Below are positions 58,980 to 64,000 of a stretch of 64,000 nucleotides of DNA, in pieces. Below the pieces are notes generated by a model. The model ran no database searches and had not been told where the DNA came from. It saw only the letters and a program-made list of their open reading frames with translations. Source of the DNA: Yinghuangia soli (GTDB lineage: Bacteria > Actinomycetota > Actinomycetes > Streptomycetales > Streptomycetaceae); the NCBI RefSeq assembly GCF_021502675.1, contig NZ_JAKFHA010000001.1:724688-788687 (forward strand), given 5' to 3'. How positions within the stretch are numbered: the stretch's first letter is position 1; each line of letters starts with the position of its first letter. The translations under genes and the position numbers were made by a program.

Positions 58980-60095
58980 ATGCACCGGCGCACGTTCACC
59001 GCCGCAGGTACGGCCGTCGCCGCCGTGCTCACTCTCACACTGTCCGGCTGCGGTCTCGGCGGCCCGGCCGGCAAGGCGGTCGAGGCGGCGTCGGCGGAGC
59101 GCACCGCCACGGCCGTCCCGGAGGCGTCCGCCGCACCGGGACCCGCGACCCGCAAGCCGGACGGCACCAAGAGCCCGTCGGCCACCGCTTCGCCCTCGCC
59201 TGCCGGATCGCCGTCGGATGCCGAGGCGCTGGCGATCCTCGCCAGGGTGGACATCTCGGCGGCCACCCCGTCCGGCGGGCTCGACGAGGCCGCCGCGGCC
59301 AAGCTTCTGGCCGATCCCATGCTGTCGCTGGTCAAGGCGAGTTGGCGGCTGGCGAAGCCGAGGTTCCGACTGGACGGCCCCCTCATCGGCACGCTCCGGT
59401 CCCCCGAGGTCCTGCGGCCCGCTCCGGCGCCCGGCGGGGACAACTGGTTCGCGGTGAGCGGCCGCGACAGCGACGGCACCGAAATCTTCGCGGTGTTCCG
59501 CAAGACCGCGGCCGAGCCGGTGTGGAAGCTGGCCATGCTCTCGCATGTCCAAGAGGGCCTGATCCTCCCCGGCATCCGCAAGGACAAGGGCACCGCGGAG
59601 ACGATCGACGCGGCCGCGGGCGGCAGCGGTCTGGCCGCCGACCCGGCGGGCACCTGCGCAGCGCTCATCGAGCAGCGCGGCGCCCGCCGGCTCGAACCCG
59701 GCCAATGGGGACCGAACCTCCTCGACGAGGAGTCCAAGATCGCCGAGTACATCGCCGAGGAGCGGAGCCAGGGGCTCTCCAACGAACTCACCGTCAAGCC
59801 CAGGACGGACGCCGTGGGACCGGTCTGGCGGACCACCGACGGCGGGGCGCTGGTGCCGTGCGTGCGCGAGAACCGCTGGAAGGTGAACGTCCGGCCCGGC
59901 TACGGAGCCATCGTGCAGGAAGGCAAGAGCCGCTACCTCGACGACGTCCCCGGCGAGAAGATCACCGGCTGGGTCGACACGAACATCAGCATGGACTTCA
60001 TCCACATCCCGCCGAGCGGGAACACAGTGAGCAAGCCGGACATCATGGCGGGCGTGACCTACCCGCTCGACTACTCCTCGACGCCGGCCCGCTGA
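58980..60095 (+). CDS. Secreted lipoprotein of unknown function
   Basis: A 371-residue protein with a lipobox (LTLSGC, Cys24), a 50-residue Ala/Pro/Ser/Thr/Lys linker, and an extracellular domain from about residue 75. Segments such as GDNWFAVSGRDSDGTEIFAVFRKTAAEPVWKLAML suggest a beta-rich fold, and it has two later Cys (TCAALIEQ and VPCVREN) that could form a disulfide. I do not recognise the family. It is monocistronic, preceded by GGGGGGA, and lies divergent from efeO with 227 bp between starts. Confidence 0.78.
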   Translation: MHRRTFTAAGTAVAAVLTLTLSGCGLGGPAGKAVEAASAERTATAVPEASAAPGPATRKPDGTKSPSATASPSPAGSPSDAEALAILARVDISAATPSGGLDEAAAAKLLADPMLSLVKASWRLAKPRFRLDGPLIGTLRSPEVLRPAPAPGGDNWFAVSGRDSDGTEIFAVFRKTAAEPVWKLAMLSHVQEGLILPGIRKDKGTAETIDAAAGGSGLAADPAGTCAALIEQRGARRLEPGQWGPNLLDEESKIAEYIAEERSQGLSNELTVKPRTDAVGPVWRTTDGGALVPCVRENRWKVNVRPGYGAIVQEGKSRYLDDVPGEKITGWVDTNISMDFIHIPPSGNTVSKPDIMAGVTYPLDYSSTPAR

Positions 60096-60423
60096 CCCGG
60101 AGCGCTGATCCGGCCGCTGATTCGAAGCGGACCGTGCCCCGTTCGTGCGGCGCATGTTCGCGTGTTCCGACCGGCGAAAAGCCGCGGATGCGTGCGCTCC
60201 GCCCACCGGAAGGTCCGCGTCGCGCGGCGCCAACCCCTCCGTCTTGTAGCCGAACTGACTGTATGTCAGATTGCTGGCGCGCTGTCGCAGCGCCTGCTCC
60301 ACCTGCGTCACCTTGCCCCACGCACAGACCTCACGGCGGTGCCCGGGCGGGCTCGGTGCGCCGCTTCCCTGCACGTTCCCGGAACGTCCCCGGCACGTTC
60401 GGTGCCCGGGCGAGAGGAAGCAC
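60096..60423 (+). promoter_or_regulatory. Intergenic region upstream of the secreted protease
   Basis: A 328-bp gap without a credible gene. A small inverted repeat ctgac/gtcag with a 5-base spacer (60255-60269) lies in an AT-richer stretch about 155 bp before the protease start and is the best promoter/operator candidate. Confidence 0.4.
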
Positions 60424-63400
60424 ATGCGAATATCCGGTCGGACGAAGGCCGCTGGGGCGGCCGCCGGCTTCCTGGCCCTGCTGGCGGCGCCGTTACCCGC
60501 ACTGGCCGCGGACCCCGCGCCGCCGGGCGCGCCGGACCCCGCGGTGGTGTCGTCGCTCGGCGTCCTGAGCGGGGACCGCCCCGCCGCGGACCCGGTCCGC
60601 GATGCGACCGTCACGCTCATCACCGGCGACAAGGTCACCGTGCGCACGGTCGGCGGACGGCGGACCGCCCAGGTCGCGCCGGGGCCCGGGCGCCAGGATG
60701 TGGCGTTCACCGTGGTCGACGACGAGCGCGGCATCGCCGTGCTCCCCGCGGACGCGGTCGCGGCCGTGGCCGCCGGGAAGATCGCCCCGGGGTTCTTCGA
60801 CGTCACGCAACTCATCGCGTGGGGCTACGACGACGCCAGTACCGCGGTCCTGCCGGTGCTGGCCCGGCGGCCGGCCGGTGTCGCGGCCGATGCGGCGCCG
60901 CCGCGGGGCATGGCGAAGAGCCGGTCGTTCGCGCGCATCGACACCGACGCGCTGACCGTGGACAAGTCCCAGGCCGCCCGTACGTGGCAGGAACTCGTGG
61001 GCGCGGAGCCGCCGGCGCGGCAGCGCGACCCGCGGGCGCCGCTCGGCGGCGGCAAGGCCGCGAAGCTGTGGCCGGACGGCAAGGCCGAGCTGCAGGACGC
61101 CGCGATCGACAAACTGGTGAACGCCGCTCCCGCGGCCGCGGCCGGCTACACGGGTGCGGGGGCCGTCGTCGCGGTGCTCGACACGGGGTACGACCCGACG
61201 CACCCGGACCTGCAGGGCGTGGTGATCGCGGCCAAGGACTTCACCGGCGCGGGCATCGTCGACACGAACGGCCACGGCACGCACGTCTCCACGATCATCG
61301 CGGGCAGCGGTGCCGCGTCGGGCGGCCGGCACAAGGGCATCGCGCCCGGAGCCAAGCTCGTGCAGGGCCGGATCTGCAACTCCGGCTGCCCCCAGTCGGC
61401 GATCCTGGCGGGCATCGAGTGGGCGGTGCAGACGCAGGGCGCGCACATCGTCAACCTCAGCATCGGCGGCCCGGCCCAGAAGGACGACCCGATCGTCTCC
61501 GCCATCAACTCCTATGCGCTGTTCGCGGGGACGCTGTTCGTGGTCGCCGCGGGCAACGACGGGCCGAGCGCCCGCACGGTCACGTCGCCGGGTACCGCGG
61601 CCGCGGCGCTGACCGTCGGCGCGGGCCGGGGCGGCGACGGGATCGCGTCGTTCTCCGGCCGCGGCCCGACGAAGTTCGACAACCTCGCGAAGCCCGACCT
61701 GGTCACGCCCGGCACCAACACCGTCGCCGGCCGGGCCGCGGGCACCGGCATGGGCATCCCGGTGGACCAGTACTACACGTCGGCGAACGGCACTTCGATG
61801 GCCACCCCGGTGGCGGCGGGGGCGGCCGCGCTCATCAAGCAGCAGCACCCGTCCTGGGCGAGCCTGTACATCAAGGGCGCGCTGACCGCGTCGGCCCGTC
61901 CGATGCCCGGTCTGACGGTGTTCGAGCAGGGCGCGGGGCATCTCGACATCGGGGCTGCGCTGCAGCGCGACATCGTGCCGTACCTCGTGGGCCAGGTGAA
62001 CGTGCCCGCACCGCACCCGGCGGGCCAGTCCGTGCAGAACGGCACCACGCTGTTCAACGGCGGCACTTCCGCGGCCGCGCTGAACTTCGGCGTGCAGGCC
62101 TACACCGAGCAGGGCACCGCCGCGCCCGCGGGCCTGGTCGCGATGACCGCCGCGCAGGCCACTCTCGCGGCCGGTGCGGCGTACAAGGCCGATGTCACGG
62201 TCCGCGGCGACCTCGCACCGCCCGGCACGTACGTGGCGGTGGTCACCGCGACCGACACCGCGGGCAAGGTACGCAGCGTCTTCCCGGTCTCCGTGCACAT
62301 CGCGCCCGCCAAGCACCGGCTCACCCTGACCGCGCTCGACCGCAACGGCCAACCCGCCTCGGGCACCGTGCTGTTGCACAGCGGCCGCAACAACCTGTAC
62401 CGGAACTTCACCCTGGTCGACGGTGCGCTGGACTGCACGCCGGACGCCGCGGGTGCGGATCCGTGCATGCTCGACGGGTTCGACTACCTGGCCCGCGCGG
62501 TGCTGACCGCGAAGGACGCGGGCGGTGCGACGACCGCATTCGACTTCGCGTTCCGCACGGTGTCGATGGGGGCGGGCCCGGTGGCCTGGACCGTGGACGC
62601 GCGGCAGATGAAGCCGATGGGCGTGACCGTGGACACCGCGGGCGCCGCGATCGAGTCGCAGACGGTCGTCGCACGGCACCCGTCGTTCGGCGAGGTGCTG
62701 TGGTTCGGCGGCCGGGGCAGCACCACGTCGGCCACCGGCGGGCTGCACACGAACCGCGTGATGCCGGTCGCCGCGCCGGGGCTGACGTACTTGAACCGCA
62801 CCACGTGGACGAACGGGACCGCGTCGAGCCCGTACCGGTACGAGGTGCTGGACGCGCGCGAGAACGGTGTGCCGTCGGTGCCGGGCGTCGCGGCCACGAA
62901 GGCCGGCAGTGCGCATCTGGCCGGGCGCTACAAGGCGCAGGGCGTGGCGCCGAGCGGCGGCGGGATGCTCGGGCACGACGCGGCGTACAAGGGCGTGCCG
63001 ATGCGGATCAGCTTCCCGACGCCGGTCACCGTGCCGTACCGGGTCGACGAATACCTGACCGCGGCACCGGACATCTCCTGGGGGACGTTGTTCTCGATCC
63101 AGGCGGCGGGCGGCGAGCCGAACACGATGCTGGACCGCAACTTCCAGTCCTACAGCCCGGGTTCGTCCACGTCGCAGGTGCGCGGCGCGGCCGTGGTCGG
63201 CCCGGTGCTGCCGCAGACCGTCGGCACGCGCATCGGCGACGTCCTGACGTTCGGGCAACCGGGGCGCCACGCCGACGACTTCTGGCGCACCGGGGCGGTG
63301 GACTTCTTCGGCGACTCGTGGGGCGGCGGCAAGACGCTGAGCCCGGTGGACGCGTCCTCGAAGGTGACCGTCCGAGCCGGGACGCAGCAACTCGCCGTGC

Positions 63401-63906
63401 AGCCCTGGACCCAGGGCGCGGGCATGCAGGTCGCGCTGCCGCCCGGGACGAGCACCGTGACGGTCGACGCGGACATATCCCGGACGACGGCCTACTCCAC
63501 CCTCTCCCCGCGGGTCCGGGCCACGTGGACGTTCGGCACGTCCACGACCCCCGGCACGCAGGCCGCCGCGCTGCCGATCATGGCGCCGCGCACGATCTGC
63601 GGTGCGGACACGCTCGACGACTACAACCGGGTGAAGACCGGCACGCCGCTCATGTGCCTGGTGCCGTTCGAGACGCAGCCGGGCTTCGGCAACGGCTACG
63701 TGAGCCTGGCCACGGCCAAGGCGGAGATGTCCACGAACGACGGGCAGACCTGGACCCAGGTGGCCGGCTTCGGGCCGAACAACCAGGTGCTGAACGTGCC
63801 GGGGGTCGCCGCTCCGGGCTATGTCTCGCTGCGCATCTCGGGGACGGACGCAGCCGGGAACAGCGCGGTGGTGACGGTGATCCGCGCGTACCAGGTGATC
63901 GCGTAA
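60424..63906 (+). CDS. Large secreted S8 (subtilisin-type) serine protease
   Basis: A 1160-residue exported protease. The Sec signal peptide is about residues 1-29 (FLALLAAPLPALAA). A pro-region (to about 235) contains RDATVTLITGDKVTVRT, common to Streptomyces S8 proteases. The catalytic triad is Asp253 (AVLDTGYD), His284 (GHGTHVS) and Ser458 (NGTSMATP), and the oxyanion Asn is in VVAAGNDGPS. About 600 residues after the catalytic domain form beta-rich domains of unknown role. GAGAGGAAG precedes the ATG. It probably degrades extracellular protein for nutrition or development. Confidence 0.93.
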   Translation: MRISGRTKAAGAAAGFLALLAAPLPALAADPAPPGAPDPAVVSSLGVLSGDRPAADPVRDATVTLITGDKVTVRTVGGRRTAQVAPGPGRQDVAFTVVDDERGIAVLPADAVAAVAAGKIAPGFFDVTQLIAWGYDDASTAVLPVLARRPAGVAADAAPPRGMAKSRSFARIDTDALTVDKSQAARTWQELVGAEPPARQRDPRAPLGGGKAAKLWPDGKAELQDAAIDKLVNAAPAAAAGYTGAGAVVAVLDTGYDPTHPDLQGVVIAAKDFTGAGIVDTNGHGTHVSTIIAGSGAASGGRHKGIAPGAKLVQGRICNSGCPQSAILAGIEWAVQTQGAHIVNLSIGGPAQKDDPIVSAINSYALFAGTLFVVAAGNDGPSARTVTSPGTAAAALTVGAGRGGDGIASFSGRGPTKFDNLAKPDLVTPGTNTVAGRAAGTGMGIPVDQYYTSANGTSMATPVAAGAAALIKQQHPSWASLYIKGALTASARPMPGLTVFEQGAGHLDIGAALQRDIVPYLVGQVNVPAPHPAGQSVQNGTTLFNGGTSAAALNFGVQAYTEQGTAAPAGLVAMTAAQATLAAGAAYKADVTVRGDLAPPGTYVAVVTATDTAGKVRSVFPVSVHIAPAKHRLTLTALDRNGQPASGTVLLHSGRNNLYRNFTLVDGALDCTPDAAGADPCMLDGFDYLARAVLTAKDAGGATTAFDFAFRTVSMGAGPVAWTVDARQMKPMGVTVDTAGAAIESQTVVARHPSFGEVLWFGGRGSTTSATGGLHTNRVMPVAAPGLTYLNRTTWTNGTASSPYRYEVLDARENGVPSVPGVAATKAGSAHLAGRYKAQGVAPSGGGMLGHDAAYKGVPMRISFPTPVTVPYRVDEYLTAAPDISWGTLFSIQAAGGEPNTMLDRNFQSYSPGSSTSQVRGAAVVGPVLPQTVGTRIGDVLTFGQPGRHADDFWRTGAVDFFGDSWGGGKTLSPVDASSKVTVRAGTQQLAVQPWTQGAGMQVALPPGTSTVTVDADISRTTAYSTLSPRVRATWTFGTSTTPGTQAAALPIMAPRTICGADTLDDYNRVKTGTPLMCLVPFETQPGFGNGYVSLATAKAEMSTNDGQTWTQVAGFGPNNQVLNVPGVAAPGYVSLRISGTDAAGNSAVVTVIRAYQVIA

Positions 63907-63910
63907 CGGC

Positions 63911-63952
63911 CCGGGCCGCGCCCTCTGCCGACGGGCAGGGGGCGCGGCCCGG
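63911..63952 (+). terminator. 19-bp hairpin terminator behind the protease gene
   Basis: Arms 63911-63929 and 63934-63952 pair over 19 bp with one G-U, loop of 4 bases, starting 5 bp behind the stop. Confidence 0.82.
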
Positions 63953-64000
63953 CCACGGCCCCAGCCGGGCCCCTGCCCCTCCCCCAGCCCGTGCCCGTGG

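Noticed and set aside
1..64000. tRNA, rRNA, insertion sequence, prophage or origin features
   Set aside because: I looked for tRNA T-loop patterns, transposase and integrase motifs and clusters of DnaA-box-like sites and found none that I could support.

Overview
The window is very GC-rich DNA with dense coding on both strands, many GTG starts, short overlaps and actinomycete-specific families (DUF3000, a SAV2148-type HEPN protein, HemQ, TIGR04222 proteins, the RLHVDLGR leader peptide). It reads as a chromosomal segment of a Streptomyces-like member of the Streptomycetales; I cannot name the species. I see no rRNA, tRNA, CRISPR array, transposase or prophage gene.

Layout. 1-5.8 kb: a truncated Gly/Cys-rich protein, rsgA with a duplicated 3' tail, a BrkB-type membrane protein, an AidB-type acyl-CoA dehydrogenase and a MarR regulator. 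5.8-15.1 kb: a sulfur assimilation island, with a leader peptide, sulfite reductase, a zinc-ribbon microprotein, cysH, cysD, cysN, an SsuABC-type importer and a siroheme chelatase. 15.2-19.6 kb: a phosphotransferase-fold protein, a LysE exporter, a Cys-rich leader peptide before an orphan winged-helix regulator, and a HEPN protein. 19.8-29.3 kb: glycogen-to-trehalose genes (glgX/treX, treY, treZ) with two unrelated genes between them. 29.3-35.4 kb: three SUKH-type genes (one broken), a class II cholesterol oxidase, a PPK2 kinase with a Lys/His-rich tail, and a PAP2 phosphatase. 35.4-41.7 kb: zapE, a RibD-like reductase, a palindromic MITE-like element, a stress-protein-like gene, murC, a carboxylesterase and msrB.

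41.8-45.2 kb holds the most interesting unit: four tightly packed genes, namely a TIGR04222 membrane protein with a ten-cysteine Ser/Cys tail, a DUF692 (MNIO) enzyme, a small partner protein and a second TIGR04222 protein. The first three are joined by 4-bp stop/start overlaps. Because MNIO enzymes elsewhere modify Cys-rich peptides, this looks like a membrane-tethered peptide modification system.

45.3-54.9 kb: DUF4291, ogt, late heme genes (hemQ, hemY, hemE), a DUF4349 lipoprotein, DUF3000, a LuxR-type response regulator carrying a suspicious G/C-tract insertion, and an RNase D. 55.1-58.8 kb: an EfeUOB iron importer split into efeU and efeB/efeO with iron-box-like sites at both ends. 59-64 kb: a lipoprotein and a large secreted subtilisin-type protease.

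Several modules fit together. The sulfite reductase needs siroheme (chelatase at 14.3 kb); EfeUOB supplies iron for heme and Fe-S enzymes; and two Cys-related leader peptides suggest cysteine-dependent attenuation. Product names rest on motifs I can read, without database searches.
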